Shown here: positions 36,869 through 49,455 of the stretch, in pieces
Position numbering within the stretch: the stretch's first letter is position 1
Layout of the letters: the number at the start of each line of letters is the position of its first letter
Assembly (NCBI RefSeq): GCF_000275845.1
Contig: NW_006766962.1
Span: 42,171 to 106,170 of the forward strand
Length of the DNA: 64,000 bases
Direction: 5' to 3'
From: Dichomitus squalens LYAD-421 SS1
Taxonomy: Eukaryota > Basidiomycota > Agaricomycetes > Polyporales > Polyporaceae
Position numbers and translations under genes: made by a program
Notes under the pieces: model-generated
Database searches by the model: none
Told to the model about the DNA's origin: nothing
The model's input: the letters and a program-made list of their open reading frames with translations, nothing else

Positions 36869-37824
36869 TGCCTCTCACTACGCCCATATCCCTCTTAATC
36901 CCGCTGAACACCGAGATGCATGCCTCACCCTCACCCTAACGTATTTTCTCTTAACTTACCATATTATTCCTCCTACCAGGGCTTCAATTTCCCGCCCTAT
37001 CTGTTCATATCCCCCGTATCTCTCGGAGTCTGCAGCTGCTGCTGCGGTTTCGTCCTTCTACTGCACAGTTCTCCGGCGTCTCGCTCTCTTCTTCGTGTTC
37101 TCGGCAACTTCTCTATCGTTCTCATCGTTCTCGTAGTCCCGATGGCGTCGGAATGACAGACTTCCGCTGGTGTCGTCGTCGGCTGAGTCGACGGCGCTCT
37201 CTCCTCCAAGCTTTCAAACTCGCTATCGCTATCTATCTCTCTCGTTGTTTATCTCTCTGACATCGTTCCTACTACTCTACCGTCAATGTACCTTCTATTC
37301 CGGCGCAAAGCCAGCAGATCGTTGGCGCCCCCGCACGGCAACAGCGTCATCCAGTACCAACGCCGAAGATTATGTCCATCGCCGCGTCTGTCCTGGACAG
37401 TACCTGCTTCAGCTGCCGGCGTTGCCATACCGCGCCAACCGGTCATCAACTTGCGGTACAGTGCGACATGGAAGCGTCTGAAGACGCTCACGGGGCCGAG
37501 TACGCTACTCAGAGGCCATAATTCAAGTTGCCGATGGACGCCGCAGCGATAATCGCCGAGCTGGCTAGCACCGGAAGTGATACCGCCGACGACCACCCCG
37601 ACGCTTCCCGCCGCCGCGAGGATCGCCGTACTCAAAATGAACACGCTTGCGCTGTGCTTTGTGTGCGCAAGTTCGCACGTCTCGGCAAGCTGGACAATGA
37701 TGCATTTTCCGGGGACTGGCCCCGTTGACACCGCTGCTTAGCCCCCCGGGCGGCCTGGGGTACACACAATTCTCGGGCCTAGCATAGCCTCCTCCACTAG
37801 ACCTAGGACCCCTTGACGTGACTC
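36869..37824. other. Intergenic between convergent genes
   Basis: A 160-codon open frame on the minus strand (37249-37731) includes a hydrophobic stretch (SVFILSTAILAAAGSVGVVV), but it has no ATG and no recognised family. It could be a relic exon; I do not call it. The rest is 3' flank. Confidence 0.4.
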
Positions 37825-39591
37825 CTAGCGCGCCTTCCGCAGGGAGTCGACGAGCCGCATAACGCTTCGCCGCTCGCATACAACGCTGTGGCGCAAGGTC
37901 TTGTCAGCGTCCCGGAGGCCCACCCGCCCGAAGCTTTCCCCAGGTTCAGGCACTTACCAAGTGGTCAGACAGCCCAGCACCCCGACGACCCCTACCGCAA
38001 TATGGCCCCTTTGCGCAAAGACGTTCACAGGCGCGTCCTGGTACGCCCGTGCGCTCACGCGCACCGCCAGCCCGGCAGCGGCGAACGCCGCGAGGACGGG
38101 GGCGGGCGGCACGACCCTCCGCAGGCCCAGCGCATCCCCCGCCCCGCGCTCGACAAAGAACCGCCTCGCGAACGCCCACGCGTACGCCGCGCGCAGCGCC
38201 AGGTTTCCGACGTTCGCCCACACGAGCCCCGCGTCGCCCAGGCCCGCGCTGCGTGCGAGCCCGACGGCGGCGGCGACGAAGAGGGCGGAGAACACGAGGA
38301 GCCAGCGCGCCTGGGCGCGGAGGTCGGAGGGGGAGGCGGCGGAGGCGAGGAAGGCCTCGAGGACGCCGTTGTAGGCCATCGCAGGGATGTAGTAGACGTA
38401 GACGGCGAGGATGCGCGGGGCGGAGGTGGAGAGGTACTTGCGCGGGAGCGCGAGGGAGAGCGCGAGCGGGAGGTAGGGCGGGGCGAAGGTTATGAGGAGA
38501 AGGAGGAGGTGGGTGAAGACGAGGAGGAGGGTTGTGAGGACTGCTGAGGCGGTCTGAAGGTATTCTTTGTGTTTTGCAGAATGGTTGGATTTGGGGAACG
38601 GAGATGGCGGCACGGGTGAGGCAAGCGTCTTGGAGAAAAAGACGCGAGCTGTCTCTTCGATGGGCTGGAAGACGATGCGGGCGACGAGCGAGCCGTAGTT
38701 GGCGGCGACGGCATAGCCGCCTTGGTCTGCCAGCGGGCTAAGACGTGAGACGAGGAACTTGTCGCCTTCGGTGAGGAAGTGTTTGACGAGCGACTGCCCC
38801 GTCATCGCTACCGACAGATTGAAAAGAGCAGGATCGAAGTATCTCTTCTCCGTGCTGACCAAGTTCTCAGTGACTGAAAACGCTGGGCTAGAGGAGAGAC
38901 AGACGTACTGATCTTTCACAGTGATGGCTACCTGCTTGGGAGCCAAGTCGAGGTTGTCACGGCAAGCGATGAGGAATGAAATGAGCATCGTCAGACCATA
39001 CGCGGTCTGTCCGAGAGCAAAGGCAACCAGAGCATAGTCTTCTGGCGCAGCCACCAGCACTAGGAAGGTAACGATCGTCTTCAACATGACAGCTGTACCC
39101 TCCGCCCGGACACGGACATGAAACCGAAGCTCGTTCTGGGTACGGATGTACAAAGGCTCAGATAGCAGCTCGAAGAAGGCGGCCAGAACATAGAGCAAGA
39201 CACTAATCTGGAAACGCGGCTGAGAGGACGTTGTTGACGAGCTGCTGCCAAGGTAGACGAGGGCCGAGCCGATAGCGGTGGGGATGCCCAGTGCGATCGG
39301 CAACAAAGAGATGTTGGTCACTAGCGGGCTAGTTGTGTCGCGGTCAGACGGATTCTGAGACGATGCCCGGAGGAGTGCATTTCGGACGCCCTCGCGAGAT
39401 AGGAAGAGGATGGTCGATAGCAGAAGTTCAAATTGAATGGAGGTCGTTCCAAATACTTGTGGAGAGACGAGTCGGACCAAAGCTTGGTTAAGGACAAACG
39501 TAACAACGCGAGAGAATAGCTGAAGAAGGACCAAACTAGACCCCGAGGCGAGGGAGGCGGATAGCAACGAAGGTGCCCTCTGCGTCGCCAT
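37825..39591 (-). CDS. RFT1: Rft1, ER lipid-linked oligosaccharide translocation protein
   Basis: Three exons (39591-38909, 38854-37958, 37885-37825) give 546 residues, the usual family length. The front reads SLVLLQLFSRVVTFVLNQAL and VFGTTSIQFELLLSTILFLS, followed by REGVRNALLR, the Rft1 hallmark. The rest is a polytopic membrane protein with about 12 hydrophobic segments, including LSEPLYIRTQNELRFHVRVR and SLVKHFLTEGDKFLVSRLSP. Rft1 acts in the ER in N-glycan precursor supply. Whether it is the Man5 flippase itself is disputed. Intron 1 is a multiple of three and lacks stops, so it hides inside an open frame. The last exon restores the basic tail RLVDSLRKAR. Confidence 0.95.
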
Positions 39592-40241
39592 GTCAAGCGG
39601 ATATTCGATAGTCCTACGTTGAGCAAAATCCCAGGATTACCTGAGGCTTGTCAGCTTTTGAGGTCTTCGAGACATTCTATAATGACTGAAGTTTACTCAC
39701 TTGCATGCACATTCGTATGAGGGGGATGAAACGAAGGGAACCGTCTCCTAATCCGTAGAGTTGATCACCACAGGGCCCTGTGAAAGTATATCAGACTGGC
39801 GTTCTCGACGTAAGAGTAAGTATAGCAAGGATATCATTAGCGGCTCGGCCAATGAACCAGTCCGACCACTTTTCGCATGAAGTCTCGAGTGTATCTCCTG
39901 CTTTAGAGCCTTCGCGGAGTGCAGCAAGTCACCCCAGTCATGTACTCCGGACTCCTCACCTAATCAGGGATGCTGGCCGCCGTTCGGGGTAGCCAAGCTG
40001 CTGGCTGAAACGGTCGAATGCCAACGCCTGCTTCGCGCCCTCCACGTGAGCCTAGTCACAAGCACCTGACCGTGTGACGTTGACGTAAGCGGGGTGCGGA
40101 GGCGTGGAAGCGGCGCGGCTGCTCCGAGTCGGCGGCCAGTTTGGGGCAGCCCGGGCAGGAGCTCCTTCAAAGCTTCAAGCTTCAAGCTAGTTCGACAGCC
40201 ACTTCGCTTCCATCGTCTGCTCTCCATAGACACAACTCATC
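39592..40241. other. Shared upstream region of RFT1 and ATG15
   Basis: 650 bp between two head-to-head genes. No TATA box, repeat or extra ORF is supported. A short AGCTTCAAAGCTTCAAGCTTC-like reiteration lies just upstream of ATG15 (40168-40188). Confidence 0.45.
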
Positions 40242-41812
40242 ATGCTCAGCTACAATCTACTCCCTACCACGCTGCAGCTTTTTCTTGCTTCTTTGCTGTG
40301 GCAACCTCACCTTCAGGTTCCCTCTCATCGTAATCTACGCTTCGAGCTACGCCACCAGCATGCTCTATCCAATTCATCTCGTGTCGTCTTCTCCGATACC
40401 TTGCCTGACGCTGTCTTCACCATGGGTGATGTCCGCGTCAGAACCAAGAAGACCAATGTATTCAAGCCTGTCTCGCAAGCTCTGCTTCAAAGCGCTCGCT
40501 TCCGCGGTGCCACCGTGCCATGGGACGTCTCCGAGGTAGACGGTCCGGACATAGAGGATCGAGAGACGTTGCTCTTGCTGGCCAAGATGGCCAATAACGC
40601 ATATACCGAGCCTGGCAAGTCAGACTGGTACGACATCGGCCCAAACTACAACATCGTGTGTTTGCCCGCCAACTCATCATCAACCGCTGACCTCACTCAC
40701 ACTCCCCTCTTGCGTATAGACCTACCCGTTCGGCTGGGAGCCAGACGCAGACGGCTTCCGCGGTCACATTTTTTCCACGCCCGACAACTCCACCGTCGTC
40801 GTCTCCATCAAGGGCACCTCCATCTTCTGGCCCATCGGGGCAGGCGGCCCGACGCAGACCAAGGACAAGCTCAACGACAACCTCCTCTTCTCCTGTTGCT
40901 GCGCGCGCGTCAGTCGGACATGGAGCACGGTGTGCGGATGCTACGAGGGTGAGAAACGGTGCGATCAGGGGTGTTTAGAGAAGAGCTTGACGGAGGAGAG
41001 TTTGTTCTACTCGGTCGGGATCGTGAGTGTCCCCTATTACTGCACGTTCATGCTAGTTGCTGAGTGTTTCACAATTTAGAACCTGTACAACAACATCACT
41101 TACATGTACCCAGATTCTAACATCTGGCTCATCGGTACGTTCGCCTAATGCGCATCACACAGGGGGCACCTGTCGATCTCTGATCCTCTATAGGTCATTC
41201 TCTCGGAGGCGCGCTAGCCTCGCTCGTCGGAGTGACCTTCGGCGTACCAGTCGTCGCGTTCGAAGCCCCTGCTGAGCGTCTCGCAGCGTCGCGTCTCCAC
41301 CTCCCCTCCCCAGTACGTTCTCCCCCCTCCTCAGAGACCTCCGTCTGTAATCTCGAGCTGAACCGCGCATACAGCCCTCCGTCCAGCACGTCACGCACGT
41401 GTACAACACGGGCGACCCGATCCCGATGGGCACCTGCACGGGCATCGGCTCGACGTGCAACACCGTCGGGGTCGCGCTCGAGACGCGCTGCCACCTCGGC
41501 CAGACCATCAAGTACGACACGGTGTCGCAGCTGGGCTGGAGCGCGAACATCATCCACCACGGGATCAGCGCGCTCATCGAGGGCGTCCTGGCGGACGACA
41601 AGAAGGACTGGAGGGGGAACGGCGTGAACGGGAGCGTGCCGGAGGCGAGGTCGGAGGAGGACTGTGTGGTGAGTGTTTGCGCTTACGCTTGAGTGGGCGG
41701 ATGCGACGGGTGCTGATGGGGCGCGGGGCAGGATTGCTTTGACTGGACGTTTGGGGACTTCCGGAACGCGTCTGGCGTAGGCGCTGCCGGATGCGGCGGC
41801 GGCCTGCTTTAA
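40242..41812 (+). CDS. ATG15: Atg15-type vacuolar lipase
   Basis: Six exons (40242-40655, 40720-41022, 41080-41134, 41194-41312, 41375-41668, 41732-41812) sum to 422 codons including stop. The N terminus is a hydrophobic signal-anchor ([15 protein letters not shown]). The lipase elbow is GHSLGG, rebuilt across intron 3 (serine about residue 260), followed by [15 protein letters not shown] and [15 protein letters not shown]. The Cys-rich stretch [20 protein letters not shown] before the elbow is typical of Atg15. Atg15 breaks down autophagic bodies and membrane lipids in the vacuole. The short C-terminal tail is normal for the class. The gene is convergent with the hydrolase relic at 41942. 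Confidence 0.95.
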
Positions 41813-41941
41813 GTTACTTCGGGACCTTATGAGGATATAGGTACAGTCTGGAATGACTACGATCATTGTAATTCACTCCATGCAGAGGCGACGAAGGGTC
41901 TGACAGTCATGGCTTGATGCTTCATTCCTGCAAATTGACAT

Positions 41942-42530
41942 TACTCCGGCGCCGCGTACATCCCCTTGACCCTCGACTTCATCCACTTCGCAACCTCCTC
42001 CTCCTCCACTCCTGCCCATCCCGCTCAACAGCAACAGCGCAGGGCCAACATGGCTATGCCCCCTTCATGATCTCGTACCGCAGCTTCCTCCCACTCCTCC
42101 GGCGCCTGCAGGAACTCATCCTGCAGAACATCCGACTCGTCCTCTGCCTTCAGCACGAAAAGTCCGGCAGGCCTTCGAGCAGCTCCCGGGGGGCGTGCTG
42201 GAGCAGCGCGAGAGGCATGTTCTCGAGCGCCGCTTGCGGGGAGCCGTAAATCCCTGTATCCCTCAAGCAGCTGGGATGCCACCGCCGCCGGACCGGGGAA
42301 CGCGAAGACGTACGCGCCGCCGCCCGGGACGAGGCCGCGTGTCGCGGTGCGAGCGGTGCACGCCAAGGGGAGGGGCGGGGGAGAGGTAGAGCGAGGCTCG
42401 TCGCGTCGACCCGGCGGAGTGGGCTGAGCACGAAGAGGCTCGATAGGTATGAGTTCTGTGGGAAGGTCGAATAGATGGCGTCTGTCCCGGATTCGGCTCT
42501 TGACCGCCATCGTCGGCCTCATCCTCCAGC
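41942..42530 (-). pseudogene. Relic of an alpha/beta-hydrolase gene (C-terminal part)
   Basis: Minus-strand fragments in three frames line up in the order of an alpha/beta-hydrolase C-terminus: GGGAYVFAFPG, then YGSPQAALENMPLALLQHAP (frame 2), then LKAEDESDVLQDEFLQAPEE (frame 1, one base lost in a T run near 42165), then HVGPALLLLSGMG (frame 2), then EEVAKWMKSRVKGMYAAPE and TAA at 41942. The order 'value-loaded strand, Asp, then His-containing loop, then EEVAKWMK helix' is that of kynurenine-formamidase-like fungal hydrolases. The catalytic His context is disrupted. No upstream nucleophile elbow is seen, so the 5' half is missing. Confidence 0.45.
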
Positions 42531-43087
42531 TTCATTGGCTCGCTTCAGACTAGGATGCGTCTGTGGACGAGCCGTATCTAGGAAATGGTCTCCGGTAATG
42601 ATCATTGATGCCCGCGGCGGCGCGACTTCTGAGGGGGACACACGAACGCACCCTCTCCACTTTTGGCACGCGTGTACTGGCGCAGCCTACTTTGCTCCAA
42701 TCGAACGCATAGTCCCGCAAGTGTGAATGACCGCATCTCATAGATTTCCACGAAAATCTGCGCAAGATGAGATGAGTGTTGGGGGCTTGAGTACTGTCCG
42801 GGGATGACTATGTAGGGCGGCCTCACCCGCAGCGAACAGCCGTAAATCTTCATTGCATGAGCCGTCCGTCAACAGTACTGTTTCAAGCCGGCGTACCGTC
42901 AGAAGATGCTTGAGCTGGCTTGAGTTTGCTCACTCGCAATACAGTTGAGGTTATTGAATCCAACAAGGCATAGGTGGCAGTGCGTACGATCGTTGCTCGC
43001 CACGAGTTGCCACCCTTGACTTCCAACCATCATCACGCGCGCGACACAACGCTCGATATATCCGCTATCTTCCCTCATAAACCCCCC
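42531..43087. other. Intergenic, no gene seen
   Basis: It includes the promoter of the DUF6697 gene. Only short overlapping ORFs. Confidence 0.5.
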
Positions 43088-45109
43088 ATGGGGCTGCTGA
43101 CCGAGATGGGGATGGAAAACGTAACTTCTGTCGTCCTCTCCCTTGTGTGGAAGAACTGACCCGACCTACCCAGTCGGAAAGTGTACACCCAACAGAACGC
43201 GAAATGGTGATTAGGCTCGAAAGGCTGCGGGTGCGGGAGGCCTTGAACGCTCGCGACGCAACTGTGAGCCGTCTGGCCGAGGCGTGTGCGTCCGTCCGCC
43301 AGAAAACCGAAGCGCTGGCCGCCCTCCAAGAGGAGAAGGAGGCCCTCCAGCGTGCTCTGGATCGCGCCGCAAAGCGAGACGACCATGGCGCCGACAAGGA
43401 GAACCTGTGTAGGGGGAGCATGAGTGTCAAGTCAGAAGGAGCAGGCGAAGTTGGCAGGCAACTCGTGGGATACTTAAAGGCGATCGAGAACAAGCTTGCG
43501 TCCCTGAAGCTCTCAGAGGGACATGAAAGACCGACAGTCAGCGAGATTGAAAACACCTACAAGGTCTGCCCTATCTACTTATCTGATCACCCGCCAGTTA
43601 TCAAAGCTACGTCCGCACAGGCCATTTACCAGCAGCTGGAGTCAATCATTGGAACAGTGATGAAGGTTCCAGAGGAAGCCCTCACCGGCCCTCTGGTGGC
43701 CCTCAGAGACTCTGCCAATGTCAATAGTCAGTGGCACGCTCTTCTGCCGGGCCCAATGACTGCTTGTGTAACTCCAAGCCTGAGAGACTTCGACGCTCCC
43801 GAATCGCCGTGGACGCCGCTCGAGGGCGAGCGATCCGTACGCGTTCTCGCCCCTTGTGAGACCCGTGTCCTGACTGACGTGCTTGAGTAGGTGGCTCTGC
43901 CATCTGTGAGCACCACAGAGAAGATTGAAGCTAGATACGCCATTCTTGCGTCCCTCCCGCTTCCCTCTGATATTCCTGACGACTCCTTGACTCCTATTTT
44001 CATACCGACGCCCTATACCCTACACGACGTCGTCAGTACAACTTCCGGAGTACGTACCCTCTTCTTCACGCAGCGTTCTCGGGCTAACATGACGCCCTTC
44101 TAGCTTCTGCGAATGCAGTACGTACCTCTCCCGTCACTTTCTAAGCAAACCTTGCGCATATAATCAGGTTGGGAAATTACCGCGTCTTCCAACAATCAAC
44201 GACTACGTGGTGCCCGGAGCGCGAGGAGCACGGGTACTTCCTCACCCCCGCGTTCAAGTGTAGTACCAATCCGCGCGTCAGCACCGCGCACCGGTGGTCT
44301 GTCGTCGACATGTCTAGCAAGCTCGATAAGCCGACCGGTAAGCTGTTCCCTATCTTCTTCGCTGGCTCTTAACGACACGGCCATTGTATACACAGAGTGC
44401 TTCTACAACAAGGATGGAAAGTGGTACTATGCGGGGATTTACAAGTCGTTCCGCCTAGACGACCTGTGCACGCAAGAGTGGGAATGCCTTTCCCAAGAGG
44501 TAAATCCCCTCTCTCCACCGCAAGGGTCTCCGCGTGCTAACTCACCTCCGACGCGTCCAGACATCGCAAGTCCTGATCAAAGAAACCCTTGTGGGGCGTA
44601 AAAACACCTCCCCGCAGAATCTGTACGAGACCGGTCAGCTCTACTCCGTCGGCGCCCTCAAGGTCGCCTGCATTGGCCTCCAGTGCATCGGGTTCAACAG
44701 CACGCTATATCGCGGTCTCCTCGAGCACGCTAAGCTGTGCATGCAAACTGGGAAATGGCGCGCGCAAACAGGCCCCGCCGTTTTCAGCAACAGTCCTGGG
44801 CTGGGTCTCGGGGCGAGCGCGCCGAGCTGGGGCGGGAACCTCAACGCGAACGTCAGCACAGATGCGATACCTACAAGGAGTGGACCGGGCAGCCCGGTAA
44901 TCATGGGACATGGTGCACCTACTACCTCTGGAATGAACCTGGGAGGACGCACCGGACATACGTTCGGATCCGCACCCGTACCCGTCCCTGGGCTTGGACT
45001 TGGAGCTGGACCTGGGCAGCCTTCTTCTGGTGTCCGAACTGGCATGCAGCACATCGGCCCTCAGGACCTCTCTGCTCCTCCTGGTCTGCGATCTGCTGGA
45101 AACCCGTGA
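43088..45109 (+). CDS. DUF6697 protein with N-terminal coiled coil
   Basis: Seven exons (43088-43120, 43174-43836, 43891-44049, 44104-44117, 44168-44337, 44396-44499, 44561-45109) close to 563 residues. The front is a coiled coil (RLERLRVREALNARDATVSR, then AALQEEKEALQRALDRAAKR). The C-terminal module is the basidiomycete-specific DUF6697: LGNYRVFQQSTTTWCPEREE, HGYFLTPAFKCSTNPRV, HRWSVVDMSSKLDKPTECFY, NKDGKWYYAGIYKSFRLDDL, and LYSVGALKVACIGLQCIGFN. A Gly/Pro-rich tail follows. An in-frame TAG at 43888-43890 is the 3' splice site of the 43837-43890 intron and is not a stop. Exon 4 is only 14 nt. Function is unknown; relatives are expanded in Agaricomycetes. Confidence 0.92.
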
Positions 45110-45715
45110 CTCGGCTTGTGACTATGTCGTAGACTTTTCTCCTTACGCGGCTTTCCGGCCTTTGCCTTAGCGAATCTGGGCTCTCGGAACTCTGGCCTTG
45201 CACATGATTGTTAACATGTCCGATATTGTAGAAGCGGACAACGCGTCTATATTCATAACGATACACGCAGCGCCGCGCGGAGTCTCACCTGTATTGATAC
45301 GTCATAAATTGTGGCCATACAAACAATCCGATTTGCCAATGTTATTATGCATTGGTCAAAGAGAGACATATCCAGGAACATCAGAAGCCTTTTGAGAAAT
45401 GTCTACTTGACACTCTTGACACTGACAGCGAAGTATAATGGCTAGGGAACGAAGATAAAATCGTGCCCCGTCTATGCGGCATAATGGGAGGCCCGGGGGT
45501 GCTTTCGTCTGTGAGGCCAGCCGCGCATCCGGACACCCGATTGATGCAGGGCCATCTATTCCTGATGCTCGACATAATTGCCGTCTTGTTATGGTCGTGA
45601 ATGTCGTCGTACACCTTAACAGGTGTCTCGTGTGGTGGTGTAGCCAATGTCCTGCCAAGCCCGCATGCGGTCCCCATAACGGATCGTCAACAGAATTAGC
45701 CTGTTAACCGTAGTG
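45110..45715. other. Intergenic between convergent genes, no gene seen
   Basis: 3' flanks of the DUF6697 and MFS genes. Nothing else recognised. Confidence 0.5.
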
Positions 45716-47664
45716 TCAGAAACCTAGGAGTATAAGAAGCCGTTCAGTGAAAGCGACGCACCCGAAACCTAGCCACGCAATGAACGCAAACAGTGCGTTC
45801 GTTGCTGTGACGCCAATTGATTCGATAAGGGGGAGCGTGCCCGCCGTCACGAACGCCGCGATCAGTGCACGGAACGAGCTGCATGTATGCTGATTCAGCG
45901 CGTACGACATGAGGGATAGGAGCGAGACGTACGAGCTAGCGGCCATGGTCTCTGCGCTGCGATTGTGCAGAATGTCGACGTAGTACGAAGAGCTGGGGGT
46001 CAAGACGATGTCCACCTACGCACGTGGGCTAGGACTCAGCACCGTACGGCTATGGACGCGCCAGACGACAAGCAGTCTACTCACCCCTATGCCGTTCATG
46101 AACAGCCAGACGATGATGAGGCAGATCCCCGGAATTCCCTTGACGTACTTCATCGTCAGGCCCGTTGCGAGAATCGACCCTGGGACAAAGAGCGCCGCTC
46201 CCCAGAACGTGGCGCGGAGACGGTCCTCCGGGACCCAGACACCACCCCGTCGCTTACGCCAAGAGACGACGGCCCTATCAGCCATATGCCCCGCGAGAGG
46301 AGCACCGACTGGGATCAAAAGCGGTGAATGTCGCGTCGTGCGCCACAGGAGACGGAGAAACTCACTGATGTTCCCCAGGCCCAGAGGAAGGAAGAGCGCT
46401 CCTACGATGGCCTCGTTCGTTATGCCATATTGCACTCCCTGACTTCGGGTTAGCTTAGCCACGGTGATAGAATCAGCTTCGTCGTGAACTCACAACCGTG
46501 TAGGCAAGAGGAACCATCATGACTGGAACCGGTTAGCTAGGTGCAACGTTAATCATGGGATTTGGACAACTTACCGAAGTCGGTGATCAGAGCAGCCGTC
46601 CCGGCAATTGTCTGGGATCGAGTTCAATAGTGGTACGAGGACAACGATCGCGCCAATGACTCACCAAAACGAAGATATTCGGACTGCGCAGAAGTGCGAG
46701 GCTCGCAAACGGGTTGAGGAGCTTGAAACCTGCCCCTTCCGCCTTGATCCTGTCGAGCTTCTCTGGGTCTAGGGTTTCCGGGAGCCACAGTGCTACCGGA
46801 ACGAACGCTGTAATGCCCATGAAGAACAGTCCCCACTGAGCATAGCGCCAGGAGGCGTAATGCGTCGCAATGCCTCCGCACAAAGGAGCAATCGTCGAGC
46901 CGAGGAGAGAGGCCTGTGTCCAGAACGTGAGTCGCGGTCAGCGTGCAGGAGGCAGATAGGAGGCGGCAAAAACTAACGCCAAAGAATATACCCATGGCAT
47001 AACCTCGCTCCTCGAGGCGGTAGATGTCTCCGATGACCCCGGCGCCGACGGACATGGCACTAGATGTCCCGAATGCTTGAACGAACCGCCAGAACATGAG
47101 CGTGGGCACCGAATGCGAGTTCGCTACCCCAATTGAACCGAGGCAGAAGCATGGCAAAGACCTGACGTATACGTAACGCCGTCCATCTAAGGCCGGGCTG
47201 TTTAGAGGCGGATGCGATGGAGGGGCAGAGGTTTGACAACGTACATCTGCCAGAATATGTCGCCCAGGTAAGACTACCTAAGGCTGCCGTGGCCAGTGAC
47301 AAGCTTACTGCAAGGCTGATCGAATGTCAGAAGGACGTATTAGCAGCACGACTGGTCTCCAAGCCTACCTGACAATCGGACCCGTTGTACCGAGCTCTCG
47401 AGCGATTTCCGGGATAGAAGGTACGAACGATCCAGACGCCAGGACTGCAGGGTTTCAGCGCCATTAGTGATCCAATGTCTCGTACACAAGCTGGGCGCAC
47501 ATACAAGGTATCAGAGCGGCATAAGCAATCAGCGATACGATGACACGCTTCTGCGAGGGAGAAAAGCGTCGATAGAGCAGATCATGCTTCAAGATCTCTG
47601 AATCTGCCGACGACGACGACGACGACGACGATGCCAGCAGCGAGCTTTCCTCTGTCGACGCCAT
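45716..47664 (-). CDS. MFS transporter, DHA1-like
   Basis: Ten exons (47664-47505, 47444-47369, 47315-47245, 47186-46978, 46913-46665, 46611-46575, 46522-46494, 46438-46366, 46308-46085, 46015-45716) close to 475 residues. After an N-terminal Ser run, helix 1 reads VSLIAYAALIPFLASGSFVP and continues into IPEIARELGTTGPIV. The motif-A region is reduced to YSGRYDGRRYVYVRSLP, where the usual form is G-x3-D-R-x-G-R-R. Next come MFWRFVQAFGTSSAMSVGAG and SLLGSTIAPLCGGIATHYAS (motif C-like). The second half holds PLAYTVGVQYGITNEAIVGA and APLAGHMADRAV. It resembles fungal multidrug or small-molecule exporters. The substrate cannot be told. Confidence 0.88.
47608..47630. repeat. CGA trinucleotide repeat in the MFS gene
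   Basis: About seven and two-thirds CGA units. On the coding strand they are TCG codons and make most of an eight-Ser run near the N terminus of the transporter. Confidence 0.85.
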
Positions 47665-49455
47665 CTCTGCACTACTTCCTTGTCTTCGGAAGGCAGCTCT
47701 TGACGATGGTCGTCGCGAGCAAAGAGTGGCCGAGTCATGGTCGGCGCAGAGGCCCGATACATAAGTGAGTTGGGTAATGGGAGTCACCAAGATTCAGGGC
47801 AGTAACTGCGCCTGTTGGAAGCTGCTCAACGCTTTTTCCGTGAGATCGGGCCATGACTACTTTGTTCGCATTGTGATCCGACTCCGACTCGACAGGAAGC
47901 TGGGCGCCGATAAGCGTACATTCCCTCTTTCCGACGTCCATGTGGCCATCTCTCCCAGTATCGCGACACGTTCAGGCTGCCTGCAGACCGGCAGCTCGAC
48001 GACAAGTCAAAGAACTCGCGGATCACAGAGAGATGATGTAAGAGAATGCAAGGCATCCTCGCTGAAGGGGACAGATCTCTGGTGATCTGCATGAGGCTTG
48101 ACAACCGCCGACGGCTGGTCTCAAGATATTAGTAAGAGCGACATTTGTTTCAGGTGAGTCACTTCGACGTACATCTACTGTACTTCGAAGGTTTCAAAAC
48201 CTTCTGTAGCGGTACAATTGGTATTTCAGCTAACCAAACTACAGGTGTTGGGCCCAGACCATCGAAAAGCCCAGAACGGCGGCTCGCTTACACCAGCATC
48301 ATCATAGGGGCGCCTTCGCGTCGACCGCCGCAAACAAACGAGATATCGCTGATTGAGTACGCCCTACTGTACTAACCAAAGACGGCGTAGAGATGCGTCT
48401 ACTCCAGCTCGTGCTTGGCATTTGGCTGATGATCGTGGAGTTGAGTAGACATGCCTAACGGACCGAGTGGCCGTTTGACGGTGCATTGCGGACGGAGACG
48501 AGCAGCTGACCAGTGCCTCATCTCCGTCCGACTCAATCGAGTGCATTGTAGGATATTGTAGTGGGATTGAGGAGTATGCCCGTTCTTCGCCAGAGAACAA
48601 CCTAAACGTCCGCCAAATGTCGGAATTTGAGCCGAAGGATCGTCCGTGCGACTGCACTGTATCCCGGCATCTATGTCAACAGAAAAGGTCTGCTTCCCTG
48701 CAACGACATCCATAAAGGTTAGTCATAGATCTCCGTCGTATAATCCCCCGTCATTGACCCCGATACATCTAGACTGGTCCTAAGAGCGGGCGACTCTCAC
48801 GAGCAGGAGGGTGGAGCTGGCCATGTGAATCATCTGTCAGTTAACCCGTACCCGTCGGGCTCGCGTTATGCTACATCGTCTCAATGAATGGTGTAAAGTA
48901 TCCAGTGAACCATCAGACTGCTACTCATGGAAGCTGGATCGTCAATGAGGCAGCAGCTCTTCAATAGGACGGCCTATGACGAGCCGCATCACCGTGACCT
49001 GATTGGGCGAGAGAGCAACTGAATCAATGCTCCAGATCCCCGTCCCGGGAATCTGGAGGAATTTCTAGACACAGTGGCTCTTACAGCAGGCGAGTATCGC
49101 TCCAACTCTAGGTTTTGCGTGTCAGGCGATGCTGACATTTACCGGCAGTCTGGCACTAAGTACTACAGAGCAGCCTTGTATTACGGAGCATGACGCACTC
49201 CGAAGTTCCCACATGCCATGCAAGCCGCGAAGGTCCCCCGGTCGCCCCTCGTCATTGGTCTCGGCACTGGCGATCAGCCGCCAAAATGGCAACTCATACT
49301 GAAAAGCCGGTGCTGCGTCATTGCTTTGTGGGGGTGTGTGGATTCGAATTAATCGCGGCTCTCCCATCCCCAGCGGCTGATAATACATTAGATAAACTGT
49401 CTGAATATCTTAGTTTCTGGACTGTCATTCTTGCCCTCCACTCGTCCAACTCGCG
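47665..49455. other. Intergenic, 1.8 kb, no gene seen
   Basis: Head-to-head spacer between the MFS gene and the F-box gene at 49456. A small perfect hairpin (GAAGGTTT and AAACCTTC, about 48187-48204) is the only structure noticed. ORFs are short and overlap on both strands. Confidence 0.5.

Noticed and set aside
37249..37731. Minus-strand frame with a hydrophobic segment
   Set aside because: It has no ATG start, no family match and poor coding composition.
37888..38547. 220-codon plus-strand ORF, Arg/Glu/Gly-rich
   Set aside because: It lies entirely opposite RFT1 exon 2 and has the composition of a GC-rich shadow.
43882..43890. Stop codon truncating the DUF6697 gene
   Set aside because: The TAG is the acceptor of a well-formed phase-0 intron, and the total model closes in frame.
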